Program-made: the position numbers and the translations under genes
The notes under the pieces: model-generated
The model's database searches: none
What the model was told of the DNA's origin: nothing
The model's input: only the letters and a program-made list of their open reading frames with translations
Assembly: GCA_040219515.1 (NCBI GenBank)
Contig: JAVJSI010000005.1
Location: 1-64,000, forward strand
Source: Acidimicrobiales bacterium
GTDB lineage: Bacteria > Actinomycetota > Acidimicrobiia > Acidimicrobiales > Aldehydirespiratoraceae
Length of the DNA stretch: 64,000 nt
Direction: 5' to 3'
In this document: positions 55,732-64,000 of the stretch, piece by piece
Layout: each line of letters starts with the position of its first letter
Numbering within the stretch: the stretch's first letter is position 1

Positions 55732-57540
55732 ATGCGACGCGTTCTCGTCGCCGTCCTGGCGCTCCTGACGGCGGCCGGCCTTTTGGCCGCCTCGCCCGCA
55801 GGAGCCGTCGGCGGCACAACCAACACCACGGTGGTCCACGGAATCCCCGGACTCACCGTCGATGTCTACGTCGACGGCGGACTCGCCCTCGACGACTTCG
55901 CTCCCGGGACCGTCGCCGGCCCGCTGACGCTGCCGGCCGGCTCCCACTCCGTCGCGATCACCGCCGCTGATGCGACAGACGACTCCAGTCCGGTGCTCGC
56001 CGCCGACGTCGTGCTCGTCGCCGGCGCCGACATGTCGATCGTCGCCCATCTGACCGAGTCGGGCGACCCGACCGTGTCGGTCTTCACCAACGACACCTCC
56101 GCGCTCGCGTCCGGCGAGGGTCGTCTCACCGTCCGCCACACCGCCGCCGCCCCTGCGGTCGACGTTCTCGCCGGCGGCACCGTGGCGTTCGCCGATCTGA
56201 GCAGCGGTAATTCTGCCGCCGCTGATCTCGCGGCCGGCACCTTGCCCGTGTCGCTGAACGCCGCCGGTACGTCCACGCAGGCCTTCCCCGCCTCCGGCAC
56301 CGTCGACGTCGCGCTGCCCGCCGGCGTGAACCTCGTCGTCTACGCGATCGGCGATCTCGGCGCGTCGACCTTCGACCTCGCCGTTCAGACGATCGGCGAG
56401 GGCACCATCGGGGCACCCTCGCAGATCAGTGTCGTGCACGGCGTGCCCGGCCTGACCGTCGACGTCTACGTGGGCGGCGTGCTCCTCCTCGAGGACTTCG
56501 CTCCCGCCACCGTCGCCGGACCGGTTCTTCTCCCGGCCGGTACCTATGACATCGAGGTCTTCGCCGCCGATGCCACCTACGAGGCCGGCATGGGTGCCAT
56601 CTTCGTCGACGACGCAGTGGTCCCTGGCGGGGCCAACATCTCCGTCGTCGCCCACCTCGACGCCGCCGGCGCACCCACTGCGTCGATCTTCGTCAACGAC
56701 ACGTCGGCGATCGCCGACGGTGAGGCCCGCCTCGTCGTGCGCCACACCGCCCAGGCTCCCACCGTCGACGTCCTGACCGGCACGACGAAGTTGGCCGACA
56801 GCATCAGTAACGATCCGACCGCCGAATCGCAGCAGGTCGACGTCCCGGCCGGTACCTACCCGGTCACCGTGAACGCGGAGGACGACCCGACCCCGGCCGT
56901 TGATCTGGGTGACGTGAGCCTCGCCGAAGGCCAGGCGACCATCGTCTATGCCATCGGGGAGCTGGGCACGTCCTTCGCCGTCGCCGTCCAGTCGATCGTC
57001 GGCCTCGCGGCCGACGGTGCGTTCGACGACTCCGGCAGCACGGAGTTCTACAGCGACGACGTGCGGACGCTCCTGCAGCTCGGCATCACCACCGGTACCT
57101 CGCCGATCACGTACTCGCCCGACGACTGCGTGACCCGCGGTCAGATGGCGGCCTTCCTGGTCCGCACGCTGAACCTGCCGGCCTCGAGTGTCGACGCCTT
57201 CACCGACGACGACGGCACCCGCTTCGAGGACGACATCAACGCCCTCGCAGCATCGGCGATCACCACCGGTACGTCCGCCACGACGTACTCGCCGGACGAC
57301 TGCGTCACCCGCGAGCAGATGGCGCTGTTCCTGGTCCGTGCGTTCAACGTGCCGGCCTCCGGAACCGACGCCTTCGGCGATGACGATGGCCTCACCGGCG
57401 AGCCGGCGATCAACGCTCTCGCCGCGGCCGACATCACCACCGGCACCTCGCCGACGATGTTCTCGCCGACCGACCTGGTGACCCGGGGCCAGATGGCGTC
57501 GTTCATCGCCCGATCGCTCGCTCTCGGCTCCCTCGGCTGA
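55732..57540 (+). CDS. Secreted DUF4397 plus SLH-like surface protein
   Basis: This 602-residue protein has a signal peptide (LVAVLALLTAAGLLAASPAGA), with a ribosome site AAAGG upstream of the ATG. Two DUF4397 units follow, each opening VVHGIPGLTVDVYVDGG or VVHGVPGLTVDVYVGG and containing VRHTA..P.VDVL. The C-terminal about 160 residues hold three repeats with GITTGTSPITYSPDDCVTRGQMAAFL, resembling SLH domains that bind the cell wall. It is a likely S-layer-associated or wall-attached protein. The repeats make internal recombination possible. The stop is followed by a perfect 32-base terminator palindrome. Confidence 0.8.
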   Translation: MRRVLVAVLALLTAAGLLAASPAGAVGGTTNTTVVHGIPGLTVDVYVDGGLALDDFAPGTVAGPLTLPAGSHSVAITAADATDDSSPVLAADVVLVAGADMSIVAHLTESGDPTVSVFTNDTSALASGEGRLTVRHTAAAPAVDVLAGGTVAFADLSSGNSAAADLAAGTLPVSLNAAGTSTQAFPASGTVDVALPAGVNLVVYAIGDLGASTFDLAVQTIGEGTIGAPSQISVVHGVPGLTVDVYVGGVLLLEDFAPATVAGPVLLPAGTYDIEVFAADATYEAGMGAIFVDDAVVPGGANISVVAHLDAAGAPTASIFVNDTSAIADGEARLVVRHTAQAPTVDVLTGTTKLADSISNDPTAESQQVDVPAGTYPVTVNAEDDPTPAVDLGDVSLAEGQATIVYAIGELGTSFAVAVQSIVGLAADGAFDDSGSTEFYSDDVRTLLQLGITTGTSPITYSPDDCVTRGQMAAFLVRTLNLPASSVDAFTDDDGTRFEDDINALAASAITTGTSATTYSPDDCVTREQMALFLVRAFNVPASGTDAFGDDDGLTGEPAINALAAADITTGTSPTMFSPTDLVTRGQMASFIARSLALGSLG

Positions 57541-57570
57541 CCCCGAGCGGCTCTATCCGCCCCCCAACGG

Positions 57571-57602
57571 AAGCGGCGTCACCCGATCGGGTGACGCCGC
57601 TT
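57571..57602. terminator. Perfect palindromic terminator
   Basis: The 16-base arms AAGCGGCGTCACCCGA and TCGGGTGACGCCGCTT are exact complements with no mismatch, and three T residues follow on the plus strand. It lies between the DUF4397 gene (ends 57540) and the convergent hydratase gene (ends 57622), so it can end transcripts from both. Its arms begin AAG and end CTT, giving A/T flanks on both strands. Confidence 0.9.
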
Positions 57603-57621
57603 TCGGCGCGTCTGGTCCTGT

Positions 57622-58461
57622 TCAGTAGCCCTTCCATTCGGGGCTCCGGCGCTCCCGGAAGCTGGCGACGCCTTCCTCGGAGTCGGCGGTGTAGGTGTTG
57701 AGCTCCACCGCCAGTGCCTCGTTCTCCATCATCGTCTTTCGGTCGGTGTCGAGGCTCTGATTGACGAGCCACTTGGTGAACCCGAACGACCGGGTCGGTC
57801 CGGCGGCGAGGCGCTCGGCCCACTCCATGGCCGAGTCCATGAGGTCGGCCTGGGGCACGACCTTGTTGGCGAGGCCCCATTCGAGGGCTTTCTCGGCCGG
57901 CACGTCCTCGGCGAAGAGCATGAGTTCCATCGTGCGGCGTACGCCGATGATGCGGGGGAGCAGCCACGGGCCCAGCGCGTCGGGTACGAGACCGCGGCGG
58001 GCGAAGACCTCGACGAACTTGGCGTTGTCGGCGCAGATGACCAGGTCACAGGCCAGCGCCAGGTGCGCCCCCATGCCGGCGGCCGTGCCGTTGACGGCCG
58101 CGATCACGGGAACGTCGCAATCGAGCAGGGCCGGGAACAGGGTGTACTGCCCGTCCATCATCATGCGACGAGGGTCGCCGATCACCCGGTCGGGGATGTC
58201 CTCGGCCCGGTCGTTCTCGTAGACGTGGGAGAGGTCGGCGCCGGGGCAGAAGAGCTTCTCGCCCGAGGCGGTGAGAATCACGGCACGAGCCCGATGGTTC
58301 ACGTTGAACTCGTTGAAGAGGTCACGGATCCGGTTGCGGCACGGCGGGTTGAGGGCGTTGCCCACGTGCGGCCGATCGATGGTGATCACCGCCACCTTTC
58401 CGTGGTACTCGAGGCGGATCTCCTCTTCGATGGAGCGGGGGGCATCTTCGGCGCTGGGCAT
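57622..58461 (-). CDS. Enoyl-CoA hydratase/isomerase family protein
   Basis: This 279-residue crotonase-fold protein opens GKVAVITIDRPHVGNALNPPCR, with oxyanion loops GEKLFCPGADLSH and VNGTAAGMGAHLALACDLVICAD. The acidic catalytic residues are not the classic Glu pair, so hydration is not certain. The C-terminus EGVASFRERRSPEWKGY is the typical crotonase ending. The gene stands alone on the minus strand, convergent with the surface-protein gene. The substrate is unknown. Confidence 0.85.
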   Translation of the reverse strand: MPSAEDAPRSIEEEIRLEYHGKVAVITIDRPHVGNALNPPCRNRIRDLFNEFNVNHRARAVILTASGEKLFCPGADLSHVYENDRAEDIPDRVIGDPRRMMMDGQYTLFPALLDCDVPVIAAVNGTAAGMGAHLALACDLVICADNAKFVEVFARRGLVPDALGPWLLPRIIGVRRTMELMLFAEDVPAEKALEWGLANKVVPQADLMDSAMEWAERLAAGPTRSFGFTKWLVNQSLDTDRKTMMENEALAVELNTYTADSEEGVASFRERRSPEWKGY

Positions 58462-58558
58462 CCGTCGAATCTACCGATGCGGGTGCGCCGCGGTCGCATC
58501 GCAGGTGGCTATCGTCGGCCGCCGTGTCATCCCCCGCGCCGGCCCCAGTGGGGGTCCC

Positions 58559-60253
58559 ATGAACCGGAGCATCACGCTTCGCAAGTGGCAGCACTCGGCC
58601 ATTCGCGACTTCCTCGACAAGGTCGCGAAGGAGAAGGACATCGAGGGCGGACACCGCGATTTCCTCGCCGTCGCCTGCCCCGGCGCAGGAAAGACGACCT
58701 TCGCGCTCACCGCCGTGCGGCACTGGTTGGCAGGGGAGCGGCGGCCCTTCGTCGTCGTGGTGCCCACCCGCCACCTGAAGACCCAATGGGCGACGGCCGC
58801 CGAGCGGTTCGGGTTCCACCTCGAGCCCGATTGGGAGGGCCGCGAGCCGACCGTGCCGAGCGACATGCACGGCATCATCGTCACCTACGCCCAAGTGGCC
58901 ACCTCCTCGCGGCTGCTGCGCAAGCTGTCCGAGAACGGCATCGTGATACTCGACGAGATCCACCACGCCGGCGGCGACAAGACCTGGGGCGAGGGTGTCG
59001 AGATCGCGTTCGAGAACGCCGGGGCCCGCCTGCTGCTGTCGGGTACGCCCTTCCGGTCCGACGACGCGCCGATCCCGTTCGTCACCTACACGCTCGGCGA
59101 TCATGGCGATGCGTTGGCCGACTACGAGTACGACTACGGCAATGCCCTGGTCGACGGTGGCGTCGTCCGCCCCGTCTTCTTTCCCCGCTTCGACGGGCTC
59201 ATGGAGTGGATCGGGGCCGACGGGTCGCTGAAGGAGGCGAGCTTCGGCGACGACCTCGACCAGGAGGACCGCAGCGCCCGCCTCCGCACCGCCCTGAGCG
59301 TCGACGGCGACTGGCTCTCGACCGTGCTGGTGAAAGCCGACGAGCGGCTGCGCTCGATACGCCGCCAGACCCCCGACGCCGGCGGACTGGTGATCGCGAT
59401 GGACCAGGAGCACGCACGCGGCATCGCCCGGCTCCTCGAGCGGTGGACGGGCGAGACGCCGGCGCTTGCCGTATCCGACGATCCCCGCGCCTCCGAGGTG
59501 ATCGAGGAGTTCGCGCGCAGCGACGATGCCTGGGTGATCGCGGTCCGCATGATCTCCGAAGGCGTCGACATCCCGCGTCTGCGGGTCGCCGTCCATGCCA
59601 CCACCACGATCACACCGCTGTTCTTCCGCCAGGCGGTCGGCCGGATCGCCCGGTGGACCCCGGGCCGCCAGTCACAGAAGGCGTACTACTTCGTTCCCGA
59701 CGATCCCCGGCTGCGACACCACGCCGCCAACATCGCCGAGACCCGCCGCCACTCGATCGACAAGCGCATCGCCAACGACGTGCAGAAGGACACTGCGCTC
59801 GACGACCTCAGCCGCGCGGTCGAGATCGAGGAGCAACCGTCCCTCTTCCAGGCGTTGTCCTCCACGGCGATGGACACCGACGACGACTCGTCGTCGCTCT
59901 CGTCGTCGATCGACGACGGGACCGACCCGAACGAGGACGTGATCGTCGAGATGGACGAGCTGGCGGGACTTCCCATCGACCTGCCGCCGCCACCGGCCCT
60001 GCCCGGCCGCGGAACGGACCCGAGAGCGGCGCTGGGCGACCTGCGTTCGCGCCACGCCCGCAAGAAGGACCTGCGGCAGTGGAACGCCGACAAGGTCCTC
60101 GAACTCGTGCGCTCGACGGGTATGGACCATCGATCGGTCAATGCCGAACTGAACCGGCGCAGCCGCGTCGAGCGGGTCGCCGAGGCCGACGAGGTGTCGC
60201 TGCGGCGCCGCCTCGACACCGCAAACGCCTGGCTCGAGAGCCTCCGGCGGTAG
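58559..60253 (+). CDS. SF2 DEAD/DEAH-box helicase with C-terminal extension
   Basis: The ATG at 58559 gives 564 residues. The helicase core is Walker A VACPGAGKTTFAL (Lys45) and ILDEIHHAGGDKTWGEG (DEIH at 132-135). SGTPFRSDD is motif III. VRMISEGVDIPRLRVAV and FFRQAVGRIARW are motifs V and VI. The layout resembles SSL2/XPB-like helicases. An acidic Ser/Asp linker (about 440-470) precedes a basic helical tail of about 90 residues (RKKDLRQWNADKVLELV). The tail has no match I can name. It may bind DNA or RNA. The function is not known. Confidence 0.8.
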   Translation: MNRSITLRKWQHSAIRDFLDKVAKEKDIEGGHRDFLAVACPGAGKTTFALTAVRHWLAGERRPFVVVVPTRHLKTQWATAAERFGFHLEPDWEGREPTVPSDMHGIIVTYAQVATSSRLLRKLSENGIVILDEIHHAGGDKTWGEGVEIAFENAGARLLLSGTPFRSDDAPIPFVTYTLGDHGDALADYEYDYGNALVDGGVVRPVFFPRFDGLMEWIGADGSLKEASFGDDLDQEDRSARLRTALSVDGDWLSTVLVKADERLRSIRRQTPDAGGLVIAMDQEHARGIARLLERWTGETPALAVSDDPRASEVIEEFARSDDAWVIAVRMISEGVDIPRLRVAVHATTTITPLFFRQAVGRIARWTPGRQSQKAYYFVPDDPRLRHHAANIAETRRHSIDKRIANDVQKDTALDDLSRAVEIEEQPSLFQALSSTAMDTDDDSSSLSSSIDDGTDPNEDVIVEMDELAGLPIDLPPPPALPGRGTDPRAALGDLRSRHARKKDLRQWNADKVLELVRSTGMDHRSVNAELNRRSRVERVAEADEVSLRRRLDTANAWLESLRR

Positions 60254-60465
60254 CCGATCCACCCTCACCACGACCGTCCTGTACTGGATTGAGTCGTTCG
60301 GCTCACCGAATCGGCCCCTTTGCCCCTCATCAGTGGGAAGATTCGTCTGGCAACCTCAGTAGTGAGGCCCGAGACGCCGAACGGGTATGACCGGTGCCAC
60401 ACCGCAGCGGACACATTTTCACCGAATTCGGAAACAACAACCGGTAGGGAGACGTTGGCAACGAC

Positions 60466-60723
60466 ATGAGCGAGTTCGAGCTGGAAACCATCATCCGAGC
60501 CCTGCGTGATGACATCGTGGGCGACGTCTGCAGCCGATCGCGGGTGATCGACGCGCTGCTCGATCTCCGTCTCGACGCGACCCGTCGTGCCGATGTGGTC
60601 GAACTGGTCGATCAGTCGTTGTCGGCGGTGCCCGGCAAGAACATGGTGCCGGCCGACTGGTGGCGCGATCAGCTCGACATGTTCGAGCTCGTGGCCATCA
60701 ACCCCGCCGAGCCGGTCGGCTGA
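60466..60723 (+). CDS. Small hypothetical protein, 85 residues
   Basis: The ATG at 60466 gives a helical acidic protein (LETIIRALRDDIVGDVCSRSRVIDALLDLRLDATRRADVVELVDQSL) with one Cys and a Trp-Trp near the C-terminus (ADWWRDQLDMFEL). No known domain is visible. It follows the helicase gene by 212 bases and precedes the SDR gene by 67. The upstream gap has a CCGAATTCGG palindrome at 60422-60431 that might be an operator. A weak ribosome site (GGGAG) lies too far upstream for a strong start. Confidence 0.6.
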   Translation: MSEFELETIIRALRDDIVGDVCSRSRVIDALLDLRLDATRRADVVELVDQSLSAVPGKNMVPADWWRDQLDMFELVAINPAEPVG

Positions 60724-60790
60724 ATCAACCGAGACCGAAACCCCGGGCCGCTCTGGCCCGAAGGGTCGTGAACCTGGCAATCTCCGGGGC

Positions 60791-61539
60791 ATGACTCGAA
60801 ACGCGCCCTCGCCCACCACCGCCGTTGTCGTCACGGGGGGCGCCTCCGGCATCGGCCGGGCGTGCGCCGACGCCGTCGCCGCCGACGGGCGCCCGGTGGC
60901 GATCTGGGATCTCCAAGGTGATGCGGCGACCGGAGCGGCGGACGAGATCGCGTCCGAGCACGGTGTGGCCACGATCGGTCTGGGCATCGACGTCACCCGG
61001 ACGGACCTGCTGGCCGGTGCTGCCGCCGACGCAGTCGCGGCCGTGGGTCCGTTGGGCGGATTCGTCCACGCCGCGGGGGTGGTCAGCGCGGACGTGATCG
61101 GTGCGCTCGATCACGACGCCTGGGACAGGGTCGTCGACGTGAACCTGACCGCCCACGCCATGCTCAGCCAGGCGCTGCTGCCCCACCTGCGGGAGGCCGG
61201 CCAGGGTTCGGCCATCGTCGGCATCTCCTCGATCGAAGGCATCATCGGCCACGCGTTCATCCCGGCCTACTGCGCGTCGAAGGCCGGACTGCTCGGACTG
61301 ACGCGGTCGATGGCCGCCCAGCTGGCCCCTGACGGCATCCGGGTCAACGCGGTCTGCCCCGGCTACATCGACACACCGTTGCTCCCGCAGGGTGACGGGA
61401 TGACCGAGGTGTACACGGCAGGACAGCCCATGGGCCGCCTCGGGCGGCCCGAGGAGGTTGCCACGGCGGTGCGTTTCCTCCTGTCCGACGAGGCCTCGTT
61501 CATCACCGGCACCCAGCTGGTGATCGACGGCGGCTCTAC

Positions 61540-61552
<13 letters not shown>
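60791..61552 (+). CDS. SDR-family oxidoreductase
   Basis: The ATG at 60791 gives 253 residues of short-chain dehydrogenase. VVTGGASGIGRACADAV is the NAD(P) site, VHAAGVVSADVIGAL the NAG-like segment, GISSIEGIIGHAFIPAYCASKAG the Ser/Tyr-x3-Lys catalytic region, and VCPGYIDTPLL the C-terminal loop. Next to galK and an alpha-galactosidase, it could act on a sugar (for example galactose dehydrogenase). That role is context-based inference only. The gene overlaps galK by 13 bases. Confidence 0.85.
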
Positions 61553-62678
<1,126 letters not shown>

Positions 62679-62682
<4 letters not shown>

Positions 62683-64000
62683 CCAAGATCTGTTTCGTCG
62701 GTGCGGGCAGCACCGTGTTCGCCAAGAACCTGCTCGGCGACATCCTGTCCTTCCCCGAGCTGGCTTCGGCTACGATCGCCCTGCACGACATCGACGCCGA
62801 CCGGCTCGCGACGTCGACACTCGTGGCGAGACGAATCGCGCAGACCCTCGACGTCGAACCCGTCATCGAGGCGACGACCGATCGGCGGCGCGCTCTCGCC
62901 GACGCCGACTACGTGATCACGATGTTCCAGGTGGGCGGCTACGAACCGGCCACGGTCACCGACTTCGAGATCCCCGGTCGGTACGGGCTGCGCCAGACCA
63001 TCGCCGACACCCTGGGCATCGGTGGGATCATGCGGGGACTGCGCACCATTCCGGTCCTCCTCGACATCTGTCGCGACATGGAGGAGGTCAGTGGCGACGC
63101 GACGCTGCTCAACTACGTGAACCCGATGGCCATGCTGTGCTGGGCCGTCGACCGGGCGACCACGATCGACACCGTCGGCCTCTGCCACAGCGTGCAGGGG
63201 ACCGCGGCCCAACTGGCCGACGACCTGGCGATCCCGATCGACGAGATCCGCTATCGATGCGCCGGCATCAACCACATGGCCTTCTATCTCGAGTTCGAGC
63301 GCGAGACGGCCGACGGCCGGATCGACCTCACGCCGGCCATCGCGGCGAGGGCGCAGGGCGAGATGCCGAAGCGCCACGGGTACCTGTCCGATGCGGTCCG
63401 CTACGAGATGTTCCGACGTCTCGGCTACTTCGTGACCGAGTCGAGCGAACACTTCGCCGAGTACGTGCCGTGGTTCATCAAGGACGGGCGGGACGACCTG
63501 CTCAACCGGTTCGGGGTGCCGCTCGACGAGTACCCCCGTCGCTGCGAGTACCAGATCGAGCGCTGGGAGACCGAACGGGCTCGGCTCGAGGACCCGTCGC
63601 AGCCGCTCGAGGTGCAACGCAGTCCCGAGTACGGCTCGGAGATCATCCACAGCATGGAGACGGGCACCCCCCGGGTGATCTACGGCAATGTCCCCAACCG
63701 GGGGCTGATCTCCAACCTGCCCGACGGCTGCTGCGTCGAGGTGCCCTGTCTGGTCGACGCCAACGGTGTGCAGCCGACGGTGGTCGGCGAGCTGCCGCCG
63801 CAGCTCGCGGCGATGATGCAGACGAACATCAACGTGCAGTCGCTGACCGTCGAAGCCGTGCTCACCGGCCGCCGAGACCATGTGGTCCACGCCGCGATGC
63901 TCGATCCGCACACCGCCGCGGAGCTCGACCTCGACCAGATCGAGTCGTTGGTCGACGAACTCATCACCGCCCACGGCGACCTCATCCCTCCGGCCCTTCG
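62679..64000 (+). CDS. melA: GH4-family alpha-galactosidase, incomplete at window edge
   Basis: The ATG at 62679 overlaps the galK stop (ATGA) and has GGAGG 6 bases upstream. The frame stays open to the last base, giving 440 codons without a stop. VGAGSTVFAKNLLGDIL is the NAD site, and NYVNPMAMLCWAVD is the family core. GLCHSVQGT supplies Cys169 and His170 of the metal site, and GINHMAFYLEFE has Asn198 and His199. GH4 enzymes need NAD+ and Mn2+ and open the sugar by redox chemistry. The AGIN and CHSVQG pattern is that of alpha-galactosidase (MelA). Only a few residues should be missing at the 3' end. Confidence 0.9.

Noticed and set aside
58063-60390. A 775-codon plus-strand frame overlapping the SF2 helicase gene
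   Set aside because: It is the +1/+2 shadow of the helicase: Arg/Pro/His-rich with no domain, whereas the helicase frame has all SF2 motifs.

Overview
The window is very GC-rich bacterial DNA with dense gene packing, many GTG starts and many 1-4 base stop/start overlaps (GTGA, ATGA). It carries two LLM-type and one PPOX-type enzyme of F420-using families, an actinobacterial-type LexA box, an MprA/MprB-like two-component pair, a UvrD2-like helicase with an HRDC tail, and DUF3039 and DUF2277 proteins. Together these point to Actinomycetota. An Acidimicrobiia-like (Ilumatobacter-type) genome is my best guess, but that is inference from gene content and not a measured placement. About 65 protein genes are supported. 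I found no tRNA, rRNA or CRISPR array, and no gene-free stretch longer than about 215 bases.

Layout. 1-1875: the tail of an IS110-type transposase at the left edge, a PilZ-like protein, a small unknown and a YihY membrane protein. 2035-7505: cydA-cydB (cytochrome bd oxidase), an M3 peptidase of the oligoendopeptidase F type, and a CorA channel on the other strand. 7571-13271: an LLM oxidoreductase, small unknown genes, a large alpha/beta-hydrolase-like lipoprotein and a proline-rich membrane protein. 13278-16831: an acyl-CoA ligase, a nitrilase-superfamily/YczE overlapping pair and an Hsp15-like S4 protein. 16964-21247: a leftward string dinB / PPOX / unknown / HAD 5'-nucleotidase, headed by a LexA box that also faces a divergent unknown gene. 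21283-29803: enoyl-CoA hydratase, DUF2277, UvrD2-like helicase, MFS exporter, a short 3-hydroxyacyl-CoA dehydrogenase overlapping a GlsB-type protein, and a tail-to-tail AlkD/AlkA pair. 29941-36748: a flavodoxin/dehydrogenase pair, a second LLM enzyme, DUF3039, a LigB-type DNA ligase, RarD and a phosphotransferase.

36759-43821: alpha/beta hydrolase, acetoacetyl-CoA ligase, nucleoside hydrolase, a small membrane protein, ABC-F protein and SurE. 43975-46841: response regulator, histidine kinase and a convergent secreted protein that may be their target. 46973-50661: an aminotransferase/omega-amidase operon and another acyl-CoA ligase. 50689-55652: an atypical Tat-exported sulfatase, divergent from a psuG / DinB-like / P450 / thioesterase string. 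55732-57540: a DUF4397 plus SLH-like surface protein ended by a perfect 32-base palindrome. 57622-60723: enoyl-CoA hydratase, an SF2 helicase and a small unknown. 60791-64000: SDR, galK and a GH4 alpha-galactosidase that runs off the window.

Themes. DNA repair recurs (dinB, UvrD2-like, AlkD, AlkA, LigB-like, SF2 helicase). So does nucleotide and nucleoside salvage (cN-II-like 5'-nucleotidase, SurE, nucleoside hydrolase, PsuG). CoA-thioester metabolism is heavy (four adenylate-forming or hydratase-linked loci plus thioesterase). The most informative unexplained signals are these: the LexA box facing an unknown gene at 20696; a matching 11-base-spaced TCTNAC direct repeat in front of both the response regulator and the neighbouring secreted-protein gene; a 29-base duplication that creates a 10-codon mini-ORF linking regulator and kinase; and a sulfatase homologue that has lost two signature residues.
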